Origin: Alphaproteobacteria bacterium
GTDB taxonomy: Bacteria; Pseudomonadota; Alphaproteobacteria; SHVP01
Direction of reading: 5' to 3'
Length of the DNA stretch: 13,789 nucleotides
NCBI GenBank assembly: GCA_026421105.1
Contig: JAPKDI010000013.1
Span: 1-13,789, forward strand
Part shown: piece after piece, positions 1-7,005 of the stretch
Layout of the letters: the number at the start of each line of letters is the position of its first letter
Position numbering within the stretch: the first letter of the stretch is position 1
The notes under the pieces: generated by a model
Told to the model about the DNA's origin: nothing
What the model saw: the letters and a program-made list of their open reading frames with translations, nothing else
Databases searched by the model: none
Translations under genes and position numbers: made by a program

Positions 1-794
1 GCGTCGTAGCCCGAACACTCGCTCGTGAGCGCTTGGCGCGCTAATGCGCTCATCGTGCTGCATAGTTCATCGGCCGCGCGGAACTCGAAAGATGCATACA
101 ACGTAACCGGCGCTCGCGGAATGAGTTTGAGCGTGGCGGTCGCTTTGATCCCGAGAGCCCCAGTATCGGCAAGAAATATTCCCGTTAAGTCGGGCCCATA
201 GGTTCGAAAAAACGGAGAGGGAGCAAACGGTGTCGCGGCGGACCCAGTCGTTAGCGCGGTGCCGTCCGCCAGCACAACCTGCAGGCCCAATACCGAGTCA
301 ACCGCCGGGCCGAATTGGCCCGACCCATAGTTGATAGCGTTTTGCGATAGTGTCCCACCCACCGTAGCGTACTTGCCCGAACCGGTTCCCCAAAAGGGCG
401 TGCGAACGTCGTGCGGTTTCAGGGCATCGTCCAGAGCCGCCCAAGAAATGCCGCACTCAACCGTCACGAACCTGTCTTCGGTGTTGACCTCAAGAACACG
501 GTTCATCCGCTGGGTGTCGATCAGCACGGAGCCCGGACCGCCAAGATAGCCGCGCGTATAGGACATACCGCCGCCACGCGGCACGACGGCCAGGCCGGCT
601 TCGGTTGCGATAGCCACCGCGGCGCCGAGTTCGTGGGCATTGCCAGGCGCGATGACGAGGGCACAGGGCTCGGCCACATAGAAAATATCAGTCGAGAAGA
701 ACTGCCGGGTTGCCTCGTCGTCGTGGACGAAGTCGTTCCCCAGAATTTGCCTGAGTTGCGCGCTACACGCGTCGATTGCAGGTACTTGGGTCAT
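1..794 (-). CDS. FAD-binding oxidoreductase (GlcD / FAD_binding_4 type), 3'-truncated by window edge
   Basis: The reading frame opens at the ATG at 794 and stays open to the left edge, giving about 264 N-terminal residues; the C-terminal cap and stop lie outside. The protein begins MTQVPAIDACSAQLRQILGN. It carries the FAD-pyrophosphate loop of PCMH-type flavoproteins around residues 71-86 (VPRGGGMSYTRGYLGG) and the second FAD-contact region around 146-175 (GGTLSQNAINYGSGQFGP followed by D-S-V-L-G). Both fit the FAD_binding_4 domain of glycolate, D-lactate and 4-cresol-type oxidases. The family oxidises hydroxy acids or phenolic alcohols, but the substrate cannot be read because the substrate domain is missing. 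AGGA lies 3 bases before the start, a tight but usable ribosome site. It is divergent from the cupin remnant at 934-1261. Family is firm; substrate unknown. Confidence 0.9.
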   Translation of the reverse strand, partial: MTQVPAIDACSAQLRQILGNDFVHDDEATRQFFSTDIFYVAEPCALVIAPGNAHELGAAVAIATEAGLAVVPRGGGMSYTRGYLGGPGSVLIDTQRMNRVLEVNTEDRFVTVECGISWAALDDALKPHDVRTPFWGTGSGKYATVGGTLSQNAINYGSGQFGPAVDSVLGLQVVLADGTALTTGSAATPFAPSPFFRTYGPDLTGIFLADTGALGIKATATLKLIPRAPVTLYASFEFRAADELCSTMSALARQALTSECSGYD

Positions 795-858
795 GGTTCC
801 TAACCAGGGTCGTCAAGGCCATCGCAGCATAGGTCGGCCACAACCCTAAGTGTATTGC

Positions 859-886
859 TTGGAATCAATGATTTATTAGCCATAAA
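859..886 (+). promoter_or_regulatory. possible sigma70-like promoter in AT-rich divergent gap
   Basis: The 139-base gap between the FAD oxidase start (794) and the cupin remnant (934) is clearly more AT-rich than its surroundings. TTGGAA (859-864) and CATAAA (881-886) are 16 bases apart, each matching 4 of 6 consensus bases. This could have driven the decayed cupin gene. The match is weak and was made by eye. Confidence 0.22.
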
Positions 887-933
887 ACTGGACAATACAG
901 CCATACTTTGTACGCGGTACAGAGGATGGAAGA

Positions 934-1261
934 ATGCGCCAAAATAATCTGTAACGGGCATTCGTTGGAATTGCGGCCGCGGGCGGATTGGCTGGCGGCA
1001 CCGCCGCCATTGCGGCGACATTCGGCCAACTTCATCACGCCAAACGACAGGCATAGCGCCGCCTACCGTGGTGTCTTGATTGAAGGTGTGATGACCAACC
1101 CGTTTGGCGCCGAAGATCCGACCAACGCCTCTAGGTTGGCCGCGGGCTCCGATTGGCAGGTCCCGGTGGGCGAAGCGCACGCAACGGCATGCGGCTCAGA
1201 CGGCCCCTACCGGGCCTACTTTCATTCGGCTGTAGCGTTCGACCTCAAGCCCGTCGAGTAA
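934..1261 (+). pseudogene. remnant of a Tat-exported cupin (DUF4437/ChrR-like) gene
   Basis: AGAGGA at 921-926 sits 7 bases before an ATG at 934, but the frame reads MRQNNL and then TAA at 952. The same frame continues as R-A-F-V-G-I-A-A-A-G-G-L-A-G-G, the shape of a twin-arginine signal peptide, and closes at a TAG at 1054. The next frame (+1 relative to it) then reads, from about 1069 to the stop at 1259-1261, a cupin-like ending with N-P-F-G-A-E-D-P, an A-G-S-D-W-Q-V-P-V-G-E-A-H turn and a final A-F-D-L-K-P-V-E. Such endings occur in secreted ChrR/DUF4437-type cupins. Start and end of one gene therefore appear present, but the middle is missing, with one in-frame stop and one frame change. 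Some of this could be sequencing error. An alternative view is a 117-residue open frame from 908 in the second frame, but its first half looks non-coding. Confidence 0.5.
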
Positions 1262-1317
1262 TCCTTCCGGATTCGAGGCTCCGTCGTTGGCGGGTTCGCA
1301 TCAGGCGGTGACTGAGA

Positions 1318-1635
1318 TCAGTTGCTGAATTTGGTCCCGCGGTCAGGCCCGAACAAACAATCGCACTCTTCTTCAAACGCGAACACGGCTAGCGCGGCGA
1401 CGCCTACGGCAAGTAGTATATTGCGCCTGTTGGTGAAGGTCTGCTTGTCATAGAAAGCAGTGCACTCGCTGTGGATCTTGCTGCCCTCGCGGTAGCCCTG
1501 GCCGTCACATTTCTGCACGCTGGTTACACGCGTCTGTCCGAGCCCAAACGGTTTGAACAAAATGACCGCGCCGTTCGCACACGCGGTGAGGGCAAAACAC
1601 AACGCCACCACCGCAGCAATCCGAGATCGCCGCAT
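1318..1635 (-). CDS. small predicted lipoprotein with a C-terminal hydrophobic segment
   Basis: This 105-residue protein is not recognised. Residues 1-18 form a lipoprotein signal peptide (basic MRRSR, hydrophobic stretch, lipobox L-T-A-C) with the lipidated cysteine at 19. A second hydrophobic segment spans about 73-87 (ILLAVGVAALAVFAF), flanked by N-R-R-N before and E-E-E-C-D-C after. Cysteines at 43, 58, 91 and 93 could form disulfides. The basic side of the second helix faces the exported side in a lipoprotein model, against the positive-inside rule, so the helix may be membrane-associated rather than spanning. The gene starts 9 bases after the stop of the PEP mutase-like gene on the same strand and is probably its co-transcribed partner. 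No strong ribosome site is seen. Confidence 0.7.
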   Translation of the reverse strand: MRRSRIAAVVALCFALTACANGAVILFKPFGLGQTRVTSVQKCDGQGYREGSKIHSECTAFYDKQTFTNRRNILLAVGVAALAVFAFEEECDCLFGPDRGTKFSN

Positions 1636-1644
1636 TGGACCCGC

Positions 1645-2541
1645 TTACTCGAAATTCGCGGCGTCGTATTGCGCGGCGTTGTCTAAGATGTTCTCAGTTT
1701 CCAGCAATTCGTTGATCTGCTTAAAATCGTACATGCGATTACGGAAAGCGTTGGTCGAGCCATGCTTCTTCAGGCTGGCGAAGTATTCACCGGCCATGAG
1801 GCTGTATGCGCGAAATAGCCCACCCGGGAAAATCACAATCGAATAACCCAAATCCTGTAGCGCCTGGGCGTCAGTCACCGGGGTTGCGCCGCCTTCTACC
1901 ATATTGGCGAGGAGCGGCACTCGGCCTTTGAACCGCGCGCACATGTCACGCTGCTGGTCTTCTGATTCAGGGGCCTCAATAAATAGGATATCAGCACCCG
2001 CCTCGACATAGCGTTCGGCGCGCTCCAGTGCGCTTTCATAGCCTTCAACGGCGATGGCATCGGTGCGGCCGATAATCAGAAACTCATCCGACCGCCGCGC
2101 ATCGACTGCGGCTTTGATCTTGCCGACCATTTCTCCCGCGGGTACCAGGCTCTTGCCCTTCAGGTGACCGCAGCGTTTTGGGAACGTCTGATCTTCCAGT
2201 TGGATGGCCGTCGCACCCGAGGCTTCGAACAAACGTACTGTGCGTTGGGTGTTGATCGCGTTGCCCCAGCCCGTATCGCCATCGACAATCAGCGGCATGC
2301 CGACGCGCTCAGAGATTAGGGACACCGTGGTAGCCACTTCATTCATGGACACCAGGCCAATGTCGGGCATACCCAGGCGTGTATAGGCAATGGAGGCACC
2401 AGTGATGTAGCCCACCGAAAAACCAGCCTGCTGTACCATCATCGCCGAAAAGGCATCGAAGCAACCTGGCGCAACGATAATCTCGCCGCTCGCGAGTTGA
2501 TCCTTGAGAGTTGGGTAGTGGCCGTGTCCGTTGGTGCTCAC
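1645..2541 (-). CDS. isocitrate lyase/PEP mutase superfamily lyase (methylisocitrate lyase / oxaloacetate decarboxylase-like)
   Basis: A 298-residue protein of the ICL/PEP mutase family. These TIM-barrel, Mg-dependent enzymes cleave or form C-C or P-C bonds next to an oxoacid; known members split 2-methylisocitrate or 2,3-dimethylmalate, or decarboxylate oxaloacetate. Visible motifs are the metal-binding D-G-D-T-G at 87-91, Q-L-E-D at 114-117, the lyase loop K-R-C-G-H at 122-126 with its catalytic cysteine, I-G-R-T-D-A at 157-162 and I-E-A-P at 188-191. The K-R-C-G-H loop favours a C-C lyase over a PEP mutase, though paralogues make the substrate uncertain. The start is GTG at 2541, chosen because AGGA lies 8 bases upstream and the N-terminus has the family length. 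It is the first gene of a likely two-gene unit with the lipoprotein. Confidence 0.9.
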   Translation of the reverse strand: MSTNGHGHYPTLKDQLASGEIIVAPGCFDAFSAMMVQQAGFSVGYITGASIAYTRLGMPDIGLVSMNEVATTVSLISERVGMPLIVDGDTGWGNAINTQRTVRLFEASGATAIQLEDQTFPKRCGHLKGKSLVPAGEMVGKIKAAVDARRSDEFLIIGRTDAIAVEGYESALERAERYVEAGADILFIEAPESEDQQRDMCARFKGRVPLLANMVEGGATPVTDAQALQDLGYSIVIFPGGLFRAYSLMAGEYFASLKKHGSTNAFRNRMYDFKQINELLETENILDNAAQYDAANFE

Positions 2542-2581
2542 AGTGATGTTCCTATGGTTGGTCTCGTCGGGGGCGCATACG

Positions 2582-2593
2582 CCGCGTACGCGG
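2582..2593. promoter_or_regulatory. perfect 12-base palindrome, possible operator
   Basis: CCGCGTACGCGG is a perfect inverted repeat 40 bases upstream of the GTG start of the lyase gene, in its 138-base divergent gap with the small membrane protein. The related half-site CGCATACG just before it makes the area locally repetitive. The position suits a repressor or activator site acting on the lyase gene, on the membrane-protein operon, or on both. No regulator gene is present in the window, and a GC-rich palindrome can occur by chance. Confidence 0.25.
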
Positions 2594-2679
2594 AAATGAC
2601 ATTCTTCGCAGGTACTGCAGATGGTTTATCATAATCGATCGGATCATGGGTCCGAAAGGCATAGCGGAAAGGCAAGCCA

Positions 2680-2931
2680 GTGGACGAAGGCCCTACCATA
2701 AGCTGGCGCATAGCGGTCGGCTTAGTCGGTGCTGGGATCGGCACCTTCACGGTCGGGGTTGGCGGATGGATTTGGTTTTCCATTGGCGTCCTGCCGTCCA
2801 TCCAGGGGTCGGGCTTCGCGATTCTGATAGTTCCGGGGACGGTCCTCTTCGTCATGCTGCTCGGTTTCATCTGGTATCAGATATTTTCCCTGATTCTCAC
2901 AGTGCTTCGCGCAGACGAGTACGATTCCTAG
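2680..2931 (+). CDS. small membrane protein with two predicted helices
   Basis: This 83-residue protein is not recognised. Two long hydrophobic stretches, about residues 11-38 and 46-76, are joined by a short V-L-P-S-I-Q-G-S loop. The ends are polar, M-D-E-G-P-T at the start and A-D-E-Y-D-S at the end, with a basic residue (R10) just before helix 1. The start is GTG at 2680, supported by GGAAAGG about 7 bases upstream. It precedes the tandem SnoaL gene by 53 bases on the same strand and could share its transcript. The hydrophobic pattern across the full length argues that this frame, rather than the overlapping alternatives, is coding. Function unknown. Confidence 0.6.
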   Translation: MDEGPTISWRIAVGLVGAGIGTFTVGVGGWIWFSIGVLPSIQGSGFAILIVPGTVLFVMLLGFIWYQIFSLILTVLRADEYDS

Positions 2932-2984
2932 GTTTTTGACATGCTGCACTGGTAAAGTCCGCGCACCCAATTCAGGAGAACTCA

Positions 2985-3842
2985 ATGGCCAACCTCGCCG
3001 AAATCACCCCGGACGCTGAGGCCGCCCTCAAGCAAGGCTCTGCCGCGCATCAAGTCTTGACCTATTTGCGGACTATGGAGGCGCGTGATCTCGGTGTCGC
3101 CAAAGCCATGCTGGCGCCGGGCTTCCACATGGTGTTTCCGGGCGACTGCCATTTCGACAGTATTGAAGGCCTGATTGCGTACGGCAAAGGTCGGCAAGGT
3201 ACGGCCCTCAAAACCTTCGATCGTTTTGATGAGACCGAGGCTGCCGACGGCACCGTCGTTTACGCCTGGGGAACGCTCTATGGCAAGAAAGTGGATGGGC
3301 AGACGGACTACCGCGATATCCGTTTCGTCGATCGGTTCGTCATGCAGGACGGAAAATTCGTTAGCCAGATGGTCTGGAACGACATGGGCGAGCATGGTTT
3401 TGGCCCCGGCGATCGCCCCATCTCCTCCAATGCGCCGGCGCGTGGCGATGAAACCGCACAAGGCGTGGCCTCCAAGCTAGTTCTGCAATTCCTTCGCAAG
3501 ATGGAAGCGCGTGACCTCGATACCGCGCAAGCCATGTTGGGCCCGGGCTTCTACACGATCTTCATGGGCGGTCATCGCTTCACCACACCTGAGGAACTTG
3601 TCGCTTTCCAAAAAGGCCGCCAGAAAAACACCTGGAAGGCATTCCAGCGGTTCGACGAGATTGAGACGGCCGACGGTGCCGTCGTCTTTTGCTTCGGCAC
3701 GTTGCAAGGCGAGAAAATGGATGGGACGCCCTATCAAAATATTCGCTACATCGACCGATTTACGGTGCGCGACGGAAAAATCGTCGACCAAATGGTATGG
3801 AACGATATGGCCGAACACGGTTTTGCCCGAACCAAGGTGTGA
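2985..3842 (+). CDS. tandem two-domain SnoaL-like (NTF2 fold) protein
   Basis: A 285-residue protein built of two copies of one roughly 118-residue SnoaL/NTF2-like domain, residues 23-140 and 164-281, joined by a linker rich in Pro, Ala and Gly. Shared blocks are M-E-A-R-D-L, A-M-L-x-P-G-F, K-G-R-Q, R-F-D-E, D-R-F, D-G-K and Q-M-V-W-N-D-M-x-E-H-G-F. Typical SnoaL-like proteins are 120-150 residues and dimerise, so this resembles a covalently fused dimer. The family includes polyketide cyclases, dehydratases and many proteins without known activity; the substrate cannot be deduced. The start is well marked by AGGAG at 2974-2978, 6 bases before the ATG. The stop is 8 bases from the UbiX start, so the two are almost certainly co-transcribed. 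Confidence 0.88.
   Translation: MANLAEITPDAEAALKQGSAAHQVLTYLRTMEARDLGVAKAMLAPGFHMVFPGDCHFDSIEGLIAYGKGRQGTALKTFDRFDETEAADGTVVYAWGTLYGKKVDGQTDYRDIRFVDRFVMQDGKFVSQMVWNDMGEHGFGPGDRPISSNAPARGDETAQGVASKLVLQFLRKMEARDLDTAQAMLGPGFYTIFMGGHRFTTPEELVAFQKGRQKNTWKAFQRFDEIETADGAVVFCFGTLQGEKMDGTPYQNIRYIDRFTVRDGKIVDQMVWNDMAEHGFARTKV
3051..3404 (+). repeat. first copy of the internal SnoaL-domain duplication
   Basis: Codons 23-140 of the 285-residue protein. The translated domain aligns without large gaps to codons 164-281, with the strongest agreement in the last 25 residues (D-R-F, D-G-K, then Q-M-V-W-N-D-M-x-E-H-G-F). The copies have clearly diverged, so this is an old duplication. Confidence 0.8.
3474..3827 (+). 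repeat. second copy of the internal SnoaL-domain duplication
   Basis: Codons 164-281 of the same protein. This copy differs from the first in the putative pocket: F-M-G-G-H-R-F here against F-P-G-D-C-H-F in copy one. The two halves may therefore not bind the same ligand or may share one active site unequally. Confidence 0.8.
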
Positions 3843-3850
3843 GTCCTGTC

Positions 3851-4459
3851 ATGAAAAAAATCATCATTGGCATCAGCGGCGCGTCGGGCGCCATCTTTGG
3901 CATCCGCCTTCTCGAGCTGCTGCAAGCGGCACCCGCGGTGGAAACCCACGTCGTCATCAGCAAGTGGGGACAGCAAACGCTGGAACACGAGACATCGTGG
4001 TCAGCCAAAGAGGTTCGCGAACTTGCCGATGTGGCCTATGCCGCCGGCGAGTTGAGCGCGGCGGTTTCATCGGGCTCGTTCCGGACAGACGGCATGGTGA
4101 TCGTGCCCTGTTCTATGCGCACGTTGGGTTGTATCGCCAACGGGTATGGTGATTCGCTAATTCACCGTGCCGCGGATGTGGTGCTGAAGGAACGTCGCCG
4201 CTTAATCGTGGTCCCGCGCGAAACGCCACTATCGGAAATCCACCTCGAGAACATGCTCAAGCTGGCCCGCATGGGCGTCACTATCCTGCCTAGCGATCCG
4301 GCGTTCTACGCCCACCCCAAAACCATCGCAGATTTGGTCGAGCACACCGTCGTTCGCATCTTGGATCAGTTGGGTGTCGAGTCCGACCTGATCGAGCGCT
4401 GGGATGGAGGCATGCGGCGCAGCGACCCGGTCGGCCCGATCAGTACCAAGGGGTCCTGA
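3851..4459 (+). CDS. ubiX: UbiX-family flavin prenyltransferase
   Basis: A 202-residue flavoprotein of the UbiX/Pad1 family, which attaches a dimethylallyl group to FMN to make the prenyl-FMN cofactor of UbiD-type (de)carboxylases. Visible are the flavin-binding G-I-S-G-A-S-G-A at 7-14, V-P-C-S-M-R-T-L at 85-92, A-A-D-V-V-L-K-E-R-R at 107-116 and P-R-E-T-P-L at 122-127. By position, Ser12, Arg123, Tyr153 and Arg169 correspond to the active-site Ser15, Arg122, Tyr169 and Arg185 of the Pseudomonas enzyme. The ATG at 3851 gives the normal family length; the frame is open further upstream, but that stretch lies inside the SnoaL gene. No UbiD gene is in the window, so the client enzyme, for ubiquinone or aromatic-acid decarboxylation, must be elsewhere. 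A UbiX-like subunit of a hydroxyarylic acid decarboxylase is an alternative. Confidence 0.92.
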   Translation: MKKIIIGISGASGAIFGIRLLELLQAAPAVETHVVISKWGQQTLEHETSWSAKEVRELADVAYAAGELSAAVSSGSFRTDGMVIVPCSMRTLGCIANGYGDSLIHRAADVVLKERRRLIVVPRETPLSEIHLENMLKLARMGVTILPSDPAFYAHPKTIADLVEHTVVRILDQLGVESDLIERWDGGMRRSDPVGPISTKGS

Positions 4460-4470
4460 CCTGCGAAGGT

Positions 4471-5157
4471 CTAGCCCACGTTCGGCAACACTTCGATGTC
4501 ATAGGCGTGCGCTGACGTCCGTCCGAGCACCGGGTCATGCACTTCAATCTCAAAATGGTCCGCCGGGCGCACGCCGCCATGCACCGCCAATGTACCGCAG
4601 AACATCAACGTGCCATCCTCAAATGCCCCGCCGGCATCACGGTAGCGCGCGATGAGGTCCGCAGGTGCTGTCATCGTTGTGACGGGTCCTTCTTGATAGG
4701 CTGTCCGGGCGCAATCAATCGTGGCGAACGACCGCAACACCAAGGCATCCCAGTGATCTTCAGTGTCCGTTAAGGGCCACAACGTCCGGCCGATCGGTTT
4801 TGCGCAGATCTGTTTCGAGAGGCTCACGCTATGGGTTTCGAGCGCGCGATCAGTGTGATCCGAGCCGACCCCAATCCATATCGTTCCCTCGTGCTGAAGC
4901 AAAAAAAACTCGACCTCGCCCGAAGTATCACCGCCTACCGCTTGAATGCGCGGCTCCTGCGTCAAGAGAGATGTGGCACCGCGATAAAAACACGGCGTCG
5001 TCACTGGTCGCGGCACGCCGATCGCCTCAAGTTCGGCGATGTGAGTTTCCATCGCCTCGTGGTCACGCCCTGTCCAGCCGGCAATCACGAGCGTGTCGAT
5101 CTCAACCATCATGGGACCACTCGGTGCGTCAAACGAAAATTGTGTTGGTAGGGCCAC
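4471..5157 (-). CDS. DUF2848 family protein
   Basis: A 228-residue protein that I recognise as DUF2848, a family of unknown biochemical function. Its C-terminal half resembles the fumarylacetoacetate hydrolase/hydratase fold (inference). Family blocks visible are I-A-G-W-T-G-R-D at 25-32, S-G-E-V-E at 79-83, G-V-G-S-D-H-T-D-R at 96-104, S-K-Q-I-C-A-K-P at 114-121 and M-F-C-G-T-L at 185-190. The Asp, His and Glu residues in these blocks are candidates for metal or acid binding. The start is GTG at 5157, with AAGGA about 9 bases upstream. It is convergent with UbiX (11 bases between stops) and divergent from the methyltransferase. A role in acid or keto-acid catabolism is suggested by fold and context only. 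Confidence 0.85.
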   Translation of the reverse strand: MALPTQFSFDAPSGPMMVEIDTLVIAGWTGRDHEAMETHIAELEAIGVPRPVTTPCFYRGATSLLTQEPRIQAVGGDTSGEVEFFLLQHEGTIWIGVGSDHTDRALETHSVSLSKQICAKPIGRTLWPLTDTEDHWDALVLRSFATIDCARTAYQEGPVTTMTAPADLIARYRDAGGAFEDGTLMFCGTLAVHGGVRPADHFEIEVHDPVLGRTSAHAYDIEVLPNVG

Positions 5158-5311
5158 GATGTGCTGTCCTTACTTCATACTGGGGAAGTCATCCTAGTCC
5201 AGAAACCCCAAGAGATGGCTCATTTTCGCGGTATTCCATCTGCTGGCGGGCGCCTCGGGTGACCGTTCAGTTGTCAGCGCGTTAGACTATTTCCCTGCAC
5301 AGGAGGCACCC

Positions 5312-6424
5312 ATGACCCGTCAGGCATCTCACGGCGCGTTCCCTGAAATAAACCACGACGAAATGGCCCGCCAGGACTTCACTCTGCGGCTACGCGAGTA
5401 CGTTGCCGGCGATATCGTGGGCGGCAATGACAAGGTGTACGAGCACGCTGTGGAGCCCGCGTTCGAGCGCGTGGAGGGGCGCAAGCCCGAGACCCGCAAA
5501 GAGGTTCGCCAAGCGATGGAACGCCATCCGTTCCACCAGGCATGGAGTTCACTCAACCGCGCGACCCAGGAAATGATTTGGCATTCGGTACAGGATTCAC
5601 TCGACCGACAGGACGACGCGCTGAACATGCGCATCAAACAGCCCGGCAAAGGGGCGGGCTCGCTTCGCCTCAACCCCGCACTCAAAACGCCGCGCTATGT
5701 TGCCGCCGTCGACATCCACTGTATGCCGGGCAACTACCACACTGAGTACACCGAAGATGATGCCTACCAAGGGGCGTTGCTTGATCGCGGTGCATTCATG
5801 TATGCGCGCGGCGGCCGCGGCCCAAACCACGACTCTTTCGGCCATGACCTCCTTGCGTACCTCAAGAAGACGAATCCTAACTTCAAACCGCGGCGCATTC
5901 TCGATATGGGCGCAGGCCCTGGCCAGGTCACCTGTGCGTTCGCGAAAACATTCCCGGACGCTGAAATCCACGCCATCGATGTTGCGGCGCCACTCCTGCG
6001 CTATGGGAACAAACGCGCAGAGTCTCTGGGTTACGACATCCATTTTTCACAACAAAACGCCGAAGGCACCGAGTTCGAAGACGAGAGCTTCGATCTCGTT
6101 TTCTCGTGCATCATGATGCACGAGACCTCGTCAAAGGCGTTACGCAACTACGTCAAAGAAACGCGCCGCTTGTTGGCGCCGGGTGGGATCGCCCTCCACA
6201 TGGACTTTCCCCACAATCAAGACAAAACGCCGTACAAGCAGGCGATGGTCGATTGGAGCACGCATTACAACGCGGAACCCTTCATCGGTACGCTGGGCGA
6301 TACGGATTTGGCAGACGTAGCAGTGCAATCAGGATTTTCACATAACACCGCCACGGTTGTCCCAATGTCGACCGTCGTGCCCACTAACCCCATGTACGTC
6401 CTCGACGCCCGCAAACCTGTGTAA
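5312..6424 (+). CDS. class I SAM-dependent methyltransferase with a long N-terminal extension
   Basis: A 370-residue protein. The Rossmann methyltransferase core occupies about residues 190-340: motif I I-L-D-M-G-A-G-P-G-Q at 196-205, the ribose-binding acidic residue D223 in A-I-D-V-A, F-D-L-V-F-S-C-I-M-M-H-E at 260-271, and R-R-L-L-A-P-G-G at 285-292. It most resembles the Methyltransf_11/25 group acting on small molecules. The first 180 or so residues are charged and predicted soluble; I do not recognise a domain there. The start is secure, with AGGAGG at 5301-5306, 5 bases before the ATG. A weak promoter candidate (GTGACC at 5259, TAGACT at 5283, spacer 18) lies upstream. It is a single-gene unit, convergent with the SnoaL gene to its right. 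Methyl acceptor unknown. Confidence 0.9.
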   Translation: MTRQASHGAFPEINHDEMARQDFTLRLREYVAGDIVGGNDKVYEHAVEPAFERVEGRKPETRKEVRQAMERHPFHQAWSSLNRATQEMIWHSVQDSLDRQDDALNMRIKQPGKGAGSLRLNPALKTPRYVAAVDIHCMPGNYHTEYTEDDAYQGALLDRGAFMYARGGRGPNHDSFGHDLLAYLKKTNPNFKPRRILDMGAGPGQVTCAFAKTFPDAEIHAIDVAAPLLRYGNKRAESLGYDIHFSQQNAEGTEFEDESFDLVFSCIMMHETSSKALRNYVKETRRLLAPGGIALHMDFPHNQDKTPYKQAMVDWSTHYNAEPFIGTLGDTDLADVAVQSGFSHNTATVVPMSTVVPTNPMYVLDARKPV

Positions 6425-6522
6425 CGAGGCTCGCGGTCAGTTCGATCTGTCTGCTGAGGCTTAATGGCGGGCTGGAATATCGATTTGTAGGTGGTCGAGC
6501 TCGGGGAGCACCCTTGCCCCAT

Positions 6523-6906
6523 CTAGTCGACGACGCTGCCAGTCCAAAAATGGACGCGCGTGAATCTGCCGTCAGGGCCGAAGTCGAAAAAGTTACAATT
6601 CTCCATGTCGGCCAGTACTCCGTCCTTACGGTTGTTGCGATAAACAAGCTCCACCGCGCAGGTTTCTTTTTCGGTGTCGATGACGAAGTTAGTAGTCTTA
6701 TGCGCCATCGCATTGGTGCCCTCGCAAAGCGCTGTGAAAAAGGTGCGGAGTTGGTCGTGCCCGTTCAGGACAACATCATTGGTTTCCCAGGTGAGAGTGG
6801 CGTCAGGTGCAAAACAAGCAACGGTGCCCTCGATGTCACCTGAATCCATGGATCCAAAATAGCCATTCACAACGGCGTCGATGTAGAAACCGCGCTCACG
6901 CGCCAC
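6523..6906 (-). CDS. SnoaL-like / NTF2-fold protein
   Basis: A single-domain protein of about 127 residues with the NTF2/SnoaL pattern: an initial helix with Y-F-G-S-M-D-S-G-D, then A-C-F-A-P-D-A-T-L-T-W, a G-H-D-Q-L-R-T-F-F helix, and a final F-F-D-F-G-P-D-G-R-F-T-R-V-H-F-W-T-G strand. This fits small ketosteroid-isomerase or SnoaL-type proteins; ligand unknown. The start is uncertain. The frame is open to a GTG at 6948, but that lies inside the probable terminator hairpin of the preceding gene, so I prefer the GTG at 6906. Neither has a clear ribosome site. It is only distantly like the tandem SnoaL protein at 2985-3842. It is convergent with the methyltransferase. Confidence 0.8.
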   Translation of the reverse strand: MARERGFYIDAVVNGYFGSMDSGDIEGTVACFAPDATLTWETNDVVLNGHDQLRTFFTALCEGTNAMAHKTTNFVIDTEKETCAVELVYRNNRKDGVLADMENCNFFDFGPDGRFTRVHFWTGSVVD

Positions 6907-6935
6907 TGTGCAAATCTGAAATGTGGGTAAGACAC

Positions 6936-6965
6936 AAAAAACGGGCACGCTGATGGCCGAGCCCG
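6936..6965 (-). terminator. rho-independent terminator after the CMD-family gene
   Basis: Read on the minus strand, CGGGC at 6965-6961 pairs with GCCCG at 6946-6942. After one T-T mismatch, two further pairs (CG with CG) extend the stem. It is followed at once by TTTTTT (6941-6936). It lies about 40 bases past the stop of the CMD-like gene and before the SnoaL gene, so it should separate these two minus-strand units. Confidence 0.6.
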
Positions 6966-7005
6966 CACTTGTTACGCATTGTCGTGGTGCTCGGATCGAT
7001 CGCGG

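Noticed and set aside
331..803. Two plus-strand open frames antisense to the FAD oxidase
   Set aside because: The minus frame carries clear FAD-binding motifs and the plus frames show only shadow-like composition.
800..1180. Minus-strand open frame of 126 codons
   Set aside because: Arg- and Pro-rich composition typical of a shadow frame, no recognisable motif, and it is antisense to the better explained cupin remnant.
3689..3850. Upstream extension of the UbiX frame
   Set aside because: It lies inside the SnoaL gene; the ATG at 3851 yields the normal UbiX N-terminus M-K-K-I-I-I-G-I-S-G.
5170..5194. Small inverted repeat ACTTC/GAAGT upstream of DUF2848
   Set aside because: Only five base pairs with an eight-base spacer; too short to call an operator.
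4800..5285. Plus-strand open frame of 161 codons
   Set aside because: Antisense to DUF2848, very rich in Arg, Ser and Pro, with no motif.
6425..6522. Possible terminator between the convergent methyltransferase and SnoaL genes (GGGG/CCCC pairing at about 6504-6521)
   Set aside because: The stem is only four pairs with a ten-base loop and no T-run follows on either strand.
6907..6948. GTG at 6948 as start of the single SnoaL protein
   Set aside because: It falls inside the terminator hairpin of the preceding gene and adds 14 residues with no family match; not fully excluded because no good ribosome site marks the alternative at 6906.
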